DNA of 64,000 bases from Allacma fusca (Eukaryota; Arthropoda; Collembola; Symphypleona; Sminthuridae), in contig OX359246.1 in the NCBI GenBank assembly GCA_947179485.1, positions 6,944,001 through 7,008,000 on the forward strand, written 5' to 3'. Positions 44,291 through 57,200 of this stretch are shown here, piece after piece (within the stretch, counting starts at the first letter, position 1; every line of letters starts with the position of its first letter). The position numbers and the translations under genes are program-made. The notes beneath the pieces were generated by a model. That model worked only from the letters and a program-made list of their open reading frames with translations. It was not told the origin of the DNA and ran no database searches.

Positions 44291-46829
44291 AAGTGACTGT
44301 TATTCGCAAGGCTGTATGTCATAACAGCAATGAAGTTTTGAAGCAAGAAAAGTTTGCTATATGCAATTAAATCTAAAATGCCAATTTTTTAACTTATAAA
44401 AATCCTTTCGGGTTTAATGAAACTCACTTGAAAATCACATATACTATGTTGAACATTGTATTTATTGATTGTCGTATCCACTTCATTGAATCTTGAGCGA
44501 CAAAAATTCTGGGACTTTCAACTTGGACGAACAAAACATTATTACTCATACATTAGCTATTTTATTTTGAGTTACATTGTAATGTTTGATTGCTTTAATT
44601 TGTAAATAACGAAACAAAAATTATTCTTTGGTGTGCATTGCAAAAGATTTTTAAAAAATTGTTTAAGTGCAGTTCCGTAAATGGAATTTTTCAGTATATT
44701 GTACGAGTTACTAGACTTCAAGTATCAAGTTGAAGTCATGTTCAAGTAAATTTCGAGACTGTCTCCACTTAATGAAGCGCAGATCACAAAGTTTATACAT
44801 AATAACTTACAAGTCAGATAATTGTGAAAACCTAATTGGTAAATTTACCTTTTCATAAGAATACTTTTAGGCTTCATGTGCATGTTCAATATTAAAAATT
44901 ACTTGTTTCAAACGCAGCAATGTTTTTACAAACGTACATTAATAGAGTTATGTTTGAACACATACATTGTATGAACTGAGTGTTTTACTATAATTGCATA
45001 GTTAGCAATTTCGACTATGCCTGACAGGAAATACAATTTAAACCCGAAGTTTGTCTAAGGCCAACCAAACAGACGAAATAGCCCATTCTCTAGGACAATA
45101 TGGTTCTCACAATTCACCGGTTTCTTTCACATTCCATTGTTCACAGATTTTTTTCCCATTGAACATCAACACTGCAAAGTAGATATCCCTCGTATGAACT
45201 GTATATGACACGACCTTATACGCGTTTCCCATGATCGTTTGGTCCAAAGCCAAAATATTCTTGCGAGTAACACATCCATCTCAGAATGGTTTCTAGCTGT
45301 GGAACATCTTGTCGCCTGTTCTAAAATTCCATTATAGGCATTTCAGGTACAACATTCCCCTGTTTAAGTACCAAGCTGCAACGACCACGTAATGTTTTAA
45401 TATTCTGGTGAAGTTTTTGATTCATTAAAATGTTTTTAGAGCCTTACGCATAGTAAAAGATTTCTTTGTCTTTATAACGATGTGGTATTTTCTGTGTCAT
45501 GCTGGAGAATCCATCGAAGAATAGGAAAACGTCATAAGGGGTCACATCGCAAAAAAAGCATTAACAAAACTCTTTGCAGCTAATACGAACTCCACAGTTT
45601 ATGAGTTTTAAAACTCATTAACAAAACCAATTGTTGTGCTGTCAAATTGGGAACTCCTACAATCAGTTTTACCAATTTTTGAAACCCTTCATGCATTGCA
45701 CCGCTGACCATAAATAGTTACTCGCGACATTTCGATCTTTTAGCAAATCAATTTCCTTCGAAATAAATGGCCATAATGATGTCATAAAAACCTTTGTTTA
45801 ATCCAGAGGTTCTCAGGTGGATCGTCGGTGAGGATACTATTCCGTCTTCGTGCAGTTTCTCTCAATGTAAGTATAGCTTTCGTATAGCTCTTCGTAGAAC
45901 GCAAGACCTTTAAACTCAACAGTTACACTACACGTTTCCCTTACACTGCATATACTTGCACACAAACTTTGACCTATTGAAGTAGTACTCTGTCTTAACA
46001 ATTCACCCTTACTGCGTAAATATTTCCTACTAACTAATTGATTATCATAAGGGAGACGTGCTTTGTATGTACAATGAAACACCAACATTTCATTTTTATG
46101 TTTTGTATATAAAACGGAATCCTACGACGCTACAGAGTTGATTATCGCATTGTTAGTCATCGCAATTGACACATAAATACTTATACGTACTTTTACTAGT
46201 AAGCACTACTGCTACACTTAGCTGTGACCTGGTGATTAATTTCCAGGAAGTCGACGTTTTTAGCAAAACGGAAGATCATAATTCATTAGTATTTCCGTTG
46301 ACCTAGATTGCAAGTTTGTAAATACTCGTAAGTAGCCACGAGTATGCACCGAGAACACGATAGCTGGAGTTTTTTATGTTGAATATAAATATAGCAATAA
46401 AACCAAATATGGTAGTACGTAAGTCACGTCAAGATGGTGTTGCAGGCGTAAAATAAATACGAGATAATCAATAAGTTAGCTATTATGAATAACGTGTTCA
46501 AACGCCAGCCGCTAAAGTAGCTACCCCTTTGGAAACGTGTTCATTTTTAGACATCTGGCGACGAATCCAAGAAATCAAATCATGCTTGGCGCAGAAGTGT
46601 CCACATTGAATGCCTTTCACTGAGGTATAAAAGCTAAGAAATGCTACAATGTAGGGGTACACGAACTCCACAGTTTCAAGCCACACAACTCTAAAAATTG
46701 ACCTTAAAACATTTCCAGAAGGGGTTATGGGAGCTTTTCATTAAGTGAAGAAACGGCGAGTTTCGAATATTTTGGACATATATTTTATTTGTTACAATGT
46801 AAAAAATGTCAGAGTAATTTTTTCATGTA
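44291..46829. other. AT-rich unique region, no supported gene
   Basis: No homology to other parts of the window. A minus-strand 83-codon frame at 45837-46088 (six cysteines) and a 62-codon frame at 46498-46686 have a coding-like look but no recognised family and no proven splice partners. The second begins just after a possible acceptor (ATTTTTAG near 46702). They are left uncalled. Confidence 0.35.
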
Positions 46830-47360
46830 TTAGTGTATTTCAACGGCATGTTTTAATTTACAGGAATCAGTTAGTACATCAGAGGGCGTCCAGGACGTTT
46901 TAGATTTGGAGGCATAAGGACCTGGCGGGGATACTGACGCATCAGCATCTTCGAGTACTAGTATGGCTGAATCACACGGATCCCCGCCGCCAACCCCTGG
47001 AAATTTGCTGGAGCTCAACAGCTGTAAGCTAATATTGTTCCTTCCTATCCGTGAAATCTGGTTGTCATTAGCTGATGAGAATACAGCTGACGAAAAATGA
47101 ATTTCAGTGAACAAAGATTTCTTCACCGGATGCTCGCCGGAATCACCCGTATCGACAGATTGAGAGAAACATGACAATGAAGTGAAATACCCAATAAAAG
47201 AGCAAACACATTTTGGCATAGAGGGACCCGATTTTACCCGCTAGCTCCATCGTAATTCTCGTGGTCACCAGTGCGTTAAGGCATGAGGTCAACCAAAATG
47301 AAATGAATAAAAAGGAATCGACGAGTTTGATCATTGCGTCTGCTAGTTTGTAGATGAATC
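46830..47360 (-). CDS. Possible last two exons of an unrecognised membrane protein gene
   Basis: On the minus strand a hydrophobic exon from about 47345 to 47240 (after a CAG/TAG acceptor, donor GTAAAA after GAGCTAGCGG) can be joined in phase to a second exon starting after CTCATCAG near 47080 and ending at a stop at 46830-46832. The first part reads as one membrane helix with a CLNA motif where many seven-helix receptors have CLNP; the second is a Ser/Pro/Gly-rich hydrophilic tail of about 80 residues. That would fit the end of a transmembrane receptor or transporter, but this is speculation. Upstream exons were not found up to 48.7 kb. It lies inside the block inserted in the ABCA-3 segment, so it may be a displaced fragment. 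Confidence 0.2.
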
Positions 47361-48709
47361 GATTTTGAAAGAATTTTAATAATTAAGAGTACCTACTTAC
47401 GTGTGGTTTTTTTGTATTTAAATAATTTTCGGGCACAAGGTTTTAACCCATAACCATTATTGATTCGAGTTAGGAATGAAACCAATTAATTTTACATTTC
47501 AATATCGAATAAAGACAATCAGTGAATTGAAATACTATGAATTGCAAGATCCTAAATTAGCAAATATCAATTCTGAACATTTGTTTCAGTTATATTGTAT
47601 TACTGTAGAAATTGACAAGTAAAAACTATTGCTTGGTGGAATATGTGGTTCAAACAATTCGCTGCCAATGATGTATGGTACCCATGAAGTGACCAGATAT
47701 TAAAATATTTCATATTTGAATTACGTAACTTGTTAGTAAACCTAAGCAGATAGTTGAAAGCTTAGTTACATGTACCAACAGATCAATATATGTTATGTTA
47801 GGATTTAACTAGGAAGATTCGGAAGTATTTGTCATAAATACAATTATGTTTAATGCCGAAACCATATTGCACTGATTTCATAATTTCGTAGCTTTGGGCA
47901 GCATAATATTTTGAGCGATTTCTTTCCAACGTGTAGTTTTTTTAATCCGATACATTCAAAGCCACTTGTCAACCCTGCTTATTGGATATTAGTATATGTT
48001 ATTGTAAATAAGTGCGTTCTCACGTTTGTATTTCATGGGTGTTGGATATTATTTGAACAACGTAAAAATGTAACATGATAGCCATCACATAACAATGTGG
48101 TGGCTACCAATTTAGTTGAATTATTGACACGACCACAACGAAATATCAAGGTGTTGTTATTCATTTTAAGTAAAATTATCCTTTATCTACAGTCATGTTA
48201 ATCTACTTTGTTCTACACAAATAAGCAACTCTAAGCGTTACTTGAGTATTCGATAGCTTACGAAAACTAAATTGCGTATGGTTCCTGGACATTGAATAGT
48301 TGGTCCAAATAATTAACACACTTTGCTAAGTCAAACGTCTGGAAATAAATCATAGGTGTTTACCCGTTGGGACAATACTTACAATTTGCATGTTGCATTT
48401 AAAATACGGCAATTTCAAACAATATTTCACGCTTTTGCTGGAAGTTAAGTATTTTATTCAGCGTTCTGTAAAAAACTACTGCAGATATTTGTATTCCGAA
48501 TTGTTTATTAACCAAGTAACTCAAAATACTTATATTTGTATTTTAAAGTCAGTGGTATTAGTTAAGTAGTTTGATAACCAATCTAATTTGTTGTAAGACG
48601 TACGTCGGCCAACTTGTGCGAAACGTTTGGTTTAGGACGTCGGCCAATTTGAGAATGAACCCGAAGTACGTCATCTGACTTGTCCCGCCGTTCGTCCAGG
48701 GTCGGATAA
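47361..48709. other. AT-rich unique region, no gene seen
   Basis: About 1.3 kb without recognised exon, repeat or element. Around 48595-48720 it has two copies of ACGTCGGCCAA and other G/C-richer sequence just before homology to the MFSD8-like segment resumes, which may be the right end of the inserted block. Confidence 0.4.
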
Positions 48710-48840
48710 CTTGAGGTTTTCCCGTAATTGTTATGAGCATTCTCTTTAGGACATCCGGGAATTTCCAACATTTAAGTATTTAACCAAATGAAAATAAATA
48801 TGATTGTCATCAACTTCTCGAGTGCACACTGCACATAACA
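48710..48840 (+). pseudogene. Remnant 3' of the MFSD8-like gene in the ABCA-3 segment
   Basis: From GTAATTGTTATGAGCATT onward the sequence matches 25305-25430, part of the third recognised exon (the membrane segment around IIVGSIIF in the better copy) and its following intron. The exon start is missing and the frame is broken. Together with the remnant at 40886-41190 it shows that about 7.5 kb of other DNA replaced the middle of this copy. Confidence 0.65.
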
Positions 48841-51296
48841 TAAAAGATGGATTGAAGGTATTTATGTTCAAATTAGAGCCCTATTGAATCCCACGAACTT
48901 CTGCTGAGCACTGCCGGCCCATTTTTAGGGTAGCGTACGCCCCCTAGTAAAATAGCGTTGTCCGTACGTCCTTCAGCACGATAACTCAAAAACTACTGGT
49001 CCGATTTTAATGACAATTTTCATGGATATTACTATTGTCAAAAGTAAGGCTGAGTTAGTAATTGGTTTTTGAGAAAACAATTCTTGAAATTTTGGACTTC
49101 AAGTCAAATGATGGTTATCTCCAAAACTATTGAATGTATGTCAATGATTTTTGTTGTGAGTATTGCGTATGCAAATAGTAATAGTTATTGATTATGTGGT
49201 TGAAATCGGCCCGGTAGTTTTTTCGGAAAAACAAAAACAAAGGTTTCGAAAAAAACTCAAAATTTGTCATACTTTGACGGCGGTAGCTGACGCCACCCTA
49301 TGCGAAACCTCAAATTATCGCGTAGCGAGGATTTTTCATATTTGAACTATACATCATGCAAAGTCATAGAGGGAACAATATTTCTCGCGTTTTTAAGGGG
49401 AGCGTCCTGAATGGATTTGTCGTGGGTGTACATACGTCTATACATAGACGCGATTACTCAACAACCCGATATTGGAATTTGCTTACATTAATTACACATG
49501 TAGTCTCCATGCATAAAGGTTCGTAGATGAGCTCAATTGGCCACACCAATTTCGGAGTTACGAAGTGAAATAAAGTTCTTATTGTACGCCACTACCTAAT
49601 GTTTCAGAACCCTTTGGATTTTGGATGCGGTCATTTGACCCCAAGAAATTAAAAAGGTCACATGTTCAAGTTAATAAAATTGGCTCAGACAGGTTCGCTG
49701 TCCCAGGAACAAAGTTCCCCGGAGAAAACATTACGGATGAGTTAGAGTGAGGAGTCGTGCAAGTTTCACTTCGCCCCTTGATAACTTTCCACTTGCTACA
49801 GTATTCACAGAGGATTTTCAATAACTGTAAACATCAGCTTTGAACCCTTTTGGTATTACTGGAAGCAATCTATTCTAAAGTAAAATATCTAGAAGGGTTT
49901 ATTTGTCATCTCCTTCATTCATAGAAGTATTAATGCTCTTTTTATTACTTCCTTTCGCGATTGTGTCTTTGAGTCGTAAAATCCGGGAAAAGTGTTTTAT
50001 AGGACTATTACTGTTAAGGTATTTTCCTTTATATTTAATAGTACATATTCAGCTAACAAACGCTACTCTGACTCTCAAATCCTTGCTTGAGTCCGAAAAA
50101 CTCACGCTTCTGTCTCTCGTGCCTGGTTCTCAGTTCTCACACTTAGGATCTCGCAACTTAAAACTATCTTATAGGTTTACATATCCATATTGATTTCCTA
50201 AAGGAATTTGAATAAGCCTAAGTATGTGTATTTTCATAAACTTACACATGGTTAAAGAGTGTTAAGCAAAGTATAAATGTATTACGGATGTGTCAATCAT
50301 GACCTGTTCCCGTGTACAATTTAAAAAAATATATATTTAATGCCGGAATAAAAATATGTAAGGGACTTGTCCTATAAAGTCAAATTTTGTATCATTACCC
50401 CATATTAAATATTGTACATACAGAAACCAAAAACGTGAAGCAGATTATGGAACAGTGTGAAAAGCTGATATATAAAAATAATATTTCTGGCTTAATCTTA
50501 TTCCTGTTTCATAGTTTACTGGACAAACCCTTGGAATATTTGTATGAGCGTCAGATCGCCCAGGATAAAATGACAGCATCCGAATTTCCTGATATTCTAT
50601 ATCCTTCTCATTTTTGTTCATGAGGTTGAATTCCCTGAGTCTTGCTCCCTATTTCTCCTGACCATGCCCACCATATAACATAGAGTCGTGCTGAATGGTT
50701 TTTTGGAAAGAGCGTCCAGTTACAAGCAAACCATCCTCGAAGGTTATTGGGAAGGGAAATGTCGAATTTCCTTTACGGTTCTTTACTCTTGAAAAATGAA
50801 CCAAATTTTTAAAAATCCAGAAAAGAATTTCTTTGACAGTGGGAGTACACAAATTTATGACCCGTATATTTGGACTAGGGCGAGACTACTGGGGAATAGT
50901 AAACCGGGGTGACAAGCACGTTTAGGAAAACCTCCACATCTGAAGCGACAGTCGGGACGATGAAGATGAGTATGGACAAGAAAATTAGAGAATTACAAAT
51001 TTCAAAATGATGATATTCAATATGTTTCAAGAAATTGATTCGTGTTTTATTTCATCGGTCTAAATCCAAAATGGAGACTACGGCATCCAGAAATGTATAT
51101 ACAAAAGGATATAAGGAATTATCACTATTAACAATAAGCACAGTATCGCTAAAATAGATGCAATCGTCACGTACACTCCCAGATGGAACGAAACCACTAG
51201 TTTGAAAGCGTTAATTGAGGAATACAGAGTTTTTACTGCATTATATAATAAAATTAGATTGTAATTTAAAAACAATACATAATTCTTTAGCGTCGC
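48841..51296. other. Flank of the ABCA-4 segment, including its 3' untranslated side
   Basis: Matches the ABCA-3 flank (25725-25800, 26320-27060, 28065-28390, 30230-30860) and ABCA-2 flank (13650 onward) without the insertions found there, so it is the best view of the ancestral spacer. About 48930-49330 is unique, with no gene recognised. Open frames of 60-96 codons here are not conserved in the other copies. Confidence 0.55.
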
Positions 51297-54200
51297 TCAC
51301 TCCTTAGCAAAATTAAAGAAAACTTGTTCTAAATCCACCTGTCCCACGGAATAAGCCTCGAGATGGAATATTACTTTTGCTTCTTCCATCACCGTAAAAA
51401 TAAGTGACCATGGAACGGAGGAAGGCAATGTGTACTGGACAAATCCTGGATGGGCATCCCTAAGTAAGCAACCTGTGTGAACACAAACAACAGGAATACA
51501 TGCCTTTCAATTCTAATAGATACTGTTTTGAAAAATAATTGAGGTAAAGCAATTAATTGGACTTATTTAAGGAAGCGAGACAGAAATGAACTGAAACAAA
51601 TCCCAATATATCCCACCTGGGAATTTACTCTCCAGAAATATATTGAACTCATCCAACCTCGCTGGCCAGTCGTTATTTTGTTGATATACCTGGACACGGG
51701 AAATTAATAAGAAATTAATTAAACTTGAACAATTATCAAAACAATAGGTCAAATATAATCTAATCAATATCCATATACCGTGGCAGTGTCGGAGAAATTT
51801 GTCCTTCCATAGGGAATTTGAGCCACCAGTTTGTATCCTGGACTCAGTTTAGACTTCAAGTGTTGCGGTGAGCCCAAACATTTGAATTGCCCTTTGACCA
51901 TTATAGCCAAGTTGGAGCAGAGCGCTTCACATTCCTCCATATTATGAGATGTGATCACAACGGAAGTCCCAGTGTCCCTCACCAAACTTATAGCATTCCA
52001 AACATGACGTCTCGCAACGGGATCCATGCCTGCCGTCGGCTCATCCAAAAATATAACTGCGGGGTCACCCAGCATAGCTATGGCAGTTGACAATTTCCGC
52101 TTGTTCCCGCCACTACAACAAAAACAATCACAAAAATGTAAGCCCCATGTCAGATGAGTATCCCGTAGGACCATTGTTGACAAACAAAATGTATTCATAC
52201 CTGTACGTTCCGAACTGCTTGTCTAGAAATTTACTGAAGAGTAGATTATTGGACACTTTCGTGATCAAAGCTTTGATATTTTTTTCTGGGATCCCTTTAA
52301 TTCTTCCGAACATTGTGAGCGTCTCCCTTCCTGTCAACTCCTCGATGCAAGCGTCGAATTGAGGGCAGTAGCCCAAATAAGAATGGGCCTTTCTTCGATG
52401 ATTTTTTATTGAAAAGGAATTTATGTAAGCATCCCCAAAGGTAATGGAAGAATCCCCGGTGAGCATTTTAAATGTTGTCGTTTTTCCAGCTCCATTTATT
52501 CCCAGGAGTCCAAAAATCTCTCCCTTTTTCACTCCCAAGTTTAGATTAACCACTGCAGTGAATTTTCCTTTGTAAATTTTTGTCAGACCTCTGTAAGGAA
52601 GGAAGTACAGACATTTGATTGTAATTATTATTATTGCCACAACAAAAAAAAAGAATCAATTATATGTCAATACTTTAGTATCAATGTATCGGTCAAGGCC
52701 AAGGAGGTAATTGTGGCATGAGTGATCCGTCGATTCTCATTTGAGACGTCCACGTCGGAAAGTTCCATAGATTCTGAAACCAGGCAGGGAAATATTTACA
52801 TTTCCCAGGGATAGAATGTCTAGTAAAAATATTTCTATAAGTAATAACGTTATTATGTTTAAGTAAGTAAAATTACCATAAATTTGTTTCAAAACGGACC
52901 GGCCGCTTGACTTGTGCTTCCTAATTTGTGTGCCCAATTTTCGATGGACTCCACACTCCGACATAGTCAGCAAGATTATGCAGACCAAACCGAAGATAAG
53001 CAAAGACGTCAATTGTTTCCCTATACCCAATTCGTGCCAGGAAAAGTAACTATCTTGGACTGTCAAATTCAAAGCCGGTTAAATATTTGGATAATATTGT
53101 GGAAAATAGTCATTCAATTTTGAATTTTATCAATTAATTTCTTACAGAGTGTACAGCATTTGGACTCGGGCGTACGTTCACACAATAGTGACAAATTAAA
53201 GTGCACACAAGCCTTCTCAAGTTGATAGTGACTGCCGAGTTGGGTAACCCCAGAGGACAGGCAATAACTGGGAAGAATCATTGATAAATCGTGGGCTGTC
53301 TTGGCTGCATCGGAGAAATCAAAATCCGGATTTGACAAAAGGCTGATTAAGTATAAGCATACCAACCCTAGAATTATATTGAAGGATAGGATTTTGGCAT
53401 ACGCCCCAGACGCACTCTTGAGAAATTTTGAGAGGAACAAAACAAAAGGTAAAAATGCCCAGCCAAACATTCCGAAGAGAAATAAATACCGAATTTGCAT
53501 CGCAAATGGCTGATACATATTCATATCCATGTAAATTGTAGCGTACAAGGAGAGAACGGCGGGGATCATAAAAACTCCTAAGCTAACGAGGAATTCCGCA
53601 AGCCAATATACGGGGAGGCGGACCCCGGCAATTTGCTGCAAATGCTTCGACTTGGACAGTTGCTCCAGAACCGGGAGGATAACGAAGGCTGCGGCCATAA
53701 AGGCCCCTGTTAAGCAAGTGGAGATCCCCACCAGTAAAGATGACCCCCAGGTCTCCTTAGTGAACGCCTCATCTTTGGCGTGCAAATTAAATGGATGATT
53801 ATAAACCGTGATTTTATTTTTTTCCCCGAAATAATTCAAAAGGGCATTGGAGAGGACATTGAGCCCAAGGGCGGGGGTGTGAAGCGGCTGATTGTTAAAC
53901 AGAACCGTCAAATTTTTCCCGTCCCCTTCAACCGACCTGTCGGATTGGTCGATTGCCAGAATATACTTGGAGTTCACATTTGAAATTGATTTCTCCGTCT
54001 GAAAAACAAGCAATTTTAAAATAGCCTTTTAAGGGGATTTTTTTGCAAAAAAAAAAATTTAAGTTGGTTTTTTACCTCGTCGAGTAAAAAGGATACCATT
54101 GACGTATCCGGAATTTCTTCAATGGGTCTTGACTTCTTCATAAATCTTTCAAATGATGAACATAAATTTGACTCCGGGACGCAGTTAAAAAGAACTGTTG

Positions 54201-57200
54201 TGCGTTCCACGCGTTCGTAAGCCTAAGTTCAAAGGTAAAAAATATGACTCTAATTTGACGTGGATCTCCATCTCCAGAATACATTTTTATAAAGTTATTC
54301 AATTTGCAAACAAAATCTGTAATATACTTCAGAAATTATAAAATCAGAGTACCTTGAATGATATTTCCAGCGAAGTTGGATTACCGGAGGATGGGAACGC
54401 TTTTACAATGGCTAGAATCACCAAGGTTATCACGGGAGGGACAATCACCTGTTAACAAGATTTAGTTGAAACGTCAATTATTTTGATCTCAATGAAAATT
54501 ACTCCGTACTTTAAGATCTATATATTGAAATATTCCTCCCGTTTGTTTAAAAACATTTCCTACATTTAAACATTTCAATTTCCGATCCATAAAAAAATAT
54601 CGACCTGTAAAGACGCCACGCTCCATTTCCGCACATTGACCAGGAACTTTTTGATCAGCATGGCTTTGAGTTGTTGCCACAGTAAGGCCTTCCCTTCATT
54701 CCGCTCTCTCTCCGTGCGGTATAAATGGGACAGGGAGTCAACGCGTGTGAACAGATTTTCGACAGAATGATTTGGGCTTGAGATCCGGTCTTCAATAGGC
54801 GGTTCAGACTTTGGAATTTGATACTGACTATAGAGTTCGTCGATTGGTTTCTTGGCCGCTTCCCCAACTCTATACTTGTTCAATTCAAGAATGTTTCAAA
54901 AATTTTCGTTCAACGAGAATATTATTACGCTCTAAAATCGGGAAATCGTTTTAATAAAATCATACCTAACAAAAATTTCCTCCATGGTTGTGCTACCAAC
55001 TCCATAAGTACCTATCCCAAACTCATCCTTGCGTGCTTCCAGTTCTTCGAAAATTCCAGGGAACAAGCTGATTTTTTCCGTTGGGAGGGTGCAACTCATT
55101 TCTGCACCCACGTCTTTGAATTCAACTGAGGGAATTGAGCGTAAGATTATGTTCTTGATCCCGTCGACGTCCGCGGTTTCCTTTTTAACCACCATTAAAT
55201 TATAAGCCCCACCTTGGCATACAAAAAGTATTGAAATACATTTTGTATATTTTAAAATTTAGGGATTATTTATTTCTTCAGACTCATTTTTTTTATACAT
55301 GTTTTGAAATATTTTCTTACCGTATTTCGCTTTTAAGAATAAGGAGCTCCCGCAGCACTGAAGTTTACCTTCGGCCATTATGGCAACCCTATCCCCAAGT
55401 AAATCCGCTTCTTCCATGTAATGCGTGGAAAGAATTACAGTTTTTCCAGCTTTCTCATTTTGAATCAAATCCCACGTGGAGCGTCTAGCACTGGGGTCCA
55501 TGCCAGCAGTTGGCTCATCAAGCAATACTACCTGGAAATTAACAGAAAATTTTATCCCCATAAATTGAAAGGACAGCCAGGAGTTCTGTACTTGTAATCT
55601 GCAGTTTCTGAATTATTATAGATCTTTCCGGAAGTTCAGTTGATTACCTTTGACCCTGCGGAAAATGCAATACCAACACAAAGCTTCCGTTTCATACCCC
55701 CACTCAAGTTTTTGGACTGAGTGTGACGTTTTTCTTCCAGACCCAAAACATACAAGCAGCGTTCAATTTCCTCCAGCGTCTCGCATATATTCAGGCCTTT
55801 CAACTATTCTCATAAAAAAAAACACAAAAATCCTGAACCTACAGTATACGGTTAAACGAAACAAGCTAAAAAGGACATCGCGGAAATGCTGAAACCATAC
55901 CTGGCAATAAAACTTGAGATGTTCCTCGACTGTCAGATTATCAAACAGGACGTTATATTGAGGGCAAAAACCCAAACTGGCCCTAACGCTTGGCATGTCC
56001 TTACAGATGTCAAAAGTGTTTACCAGAGCAGTACCATTTGAGGGTCGTATCAATCCTGTAAATACATACATTGATAGTTGAATGGGAAAGTTAAAAATGT
56101 CCTTCAAAATTTGAGTAGAAAAATTACCTGTTAAAATTGACATGGTCGTAGTTTTTCCAGCCCCATTATGCCCCAGCAAGGCTGTCACTTGATTCTGGTA
56201 CATTTTAAAGTTCAAATCGCGAACGGCAATTTTGGAGCCAAAACCTTTACTCAGATTCTGAAACTCAACTCCTGCGATCCAGTCCTCGGGCTCGGCTTCA
56301 AAGTTATCCTGGTTGAATTGATTAAGGTTGATGGATTTTAATTTTGACTCCCGAGTTTTCCCAGTCCAGAACCAGATCTTAAAATATTTAAGAATTCACA
56401 ATGTAAATATTTTGACTATATTGGAGTTTAGAGAATTTCCAAGATTAATTCTTGTTAGTATTTGACCCACCGTAAATGGATAGTACCAAGGTAGTTTGAC
56501 ACCATAAATGCCTGGGCAAGCCAGCTCCAGATAAAGGGCTGCTATTAAATACATACAAGAATTACACGTCATAATAACACAGCAGTCCCCAATGGAGAAA
56601 TCATCGCTGGGATTTGCCCCTTTCCACAAGTTATCCCAATGCAACCCGACTGTGTCACTTTCCAAAATCCCCAGTATATAAAATAGGAAGCTCATGGAGA
56701 CATTCGGGGCCAAAATACTCCTCCAAAATTTATCCGTCCTTGTGTACTGAAAGAACCTGGGGTAGTACACAAAAAAAGGGAAAATAAATAAAATCCACAC
56801 GATTCCTGCAATTGTAGCTCCAGCGTCCTCTATAATTAAAAAACGTATTTAGAATTAAACACCAAATCTGAGCCCCGTATTCAAAACATTCCAGAATTTC
56901 GATGTCAAAGTCCAATTACATCTTATGAAACTAACCACTAGAAAATAGCGTAGAGCATAAAAATGCAAAAGTGATCAAGTGCAGTCCATACAGAAGAAGG
57001 ATGGCAAAAACAAGTATCGGGTTAGATTTGGGGAGAACGGAAATACCATCTTTAAATTCCGCCTAAAATGTACATAGCACATTCTTTGGTTAGCACATTA
57101 ACTTATACCTAATTAACTTATATATTATTAATTTATCCAAAATAATTGAGAGGTTTTGATACTCAAATAAAAATAACCTTTAATAGGATGGTGTTCATAA

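Noticed and set aside
43283-44370. Several overlapping 60-145-codon frames on both strands in the GTCCCC arrays
   Set aside because: They arise from the 82- and 41-base tandem repeats, which happen to be open in many frames; low-complexity peptides, no gene structure.
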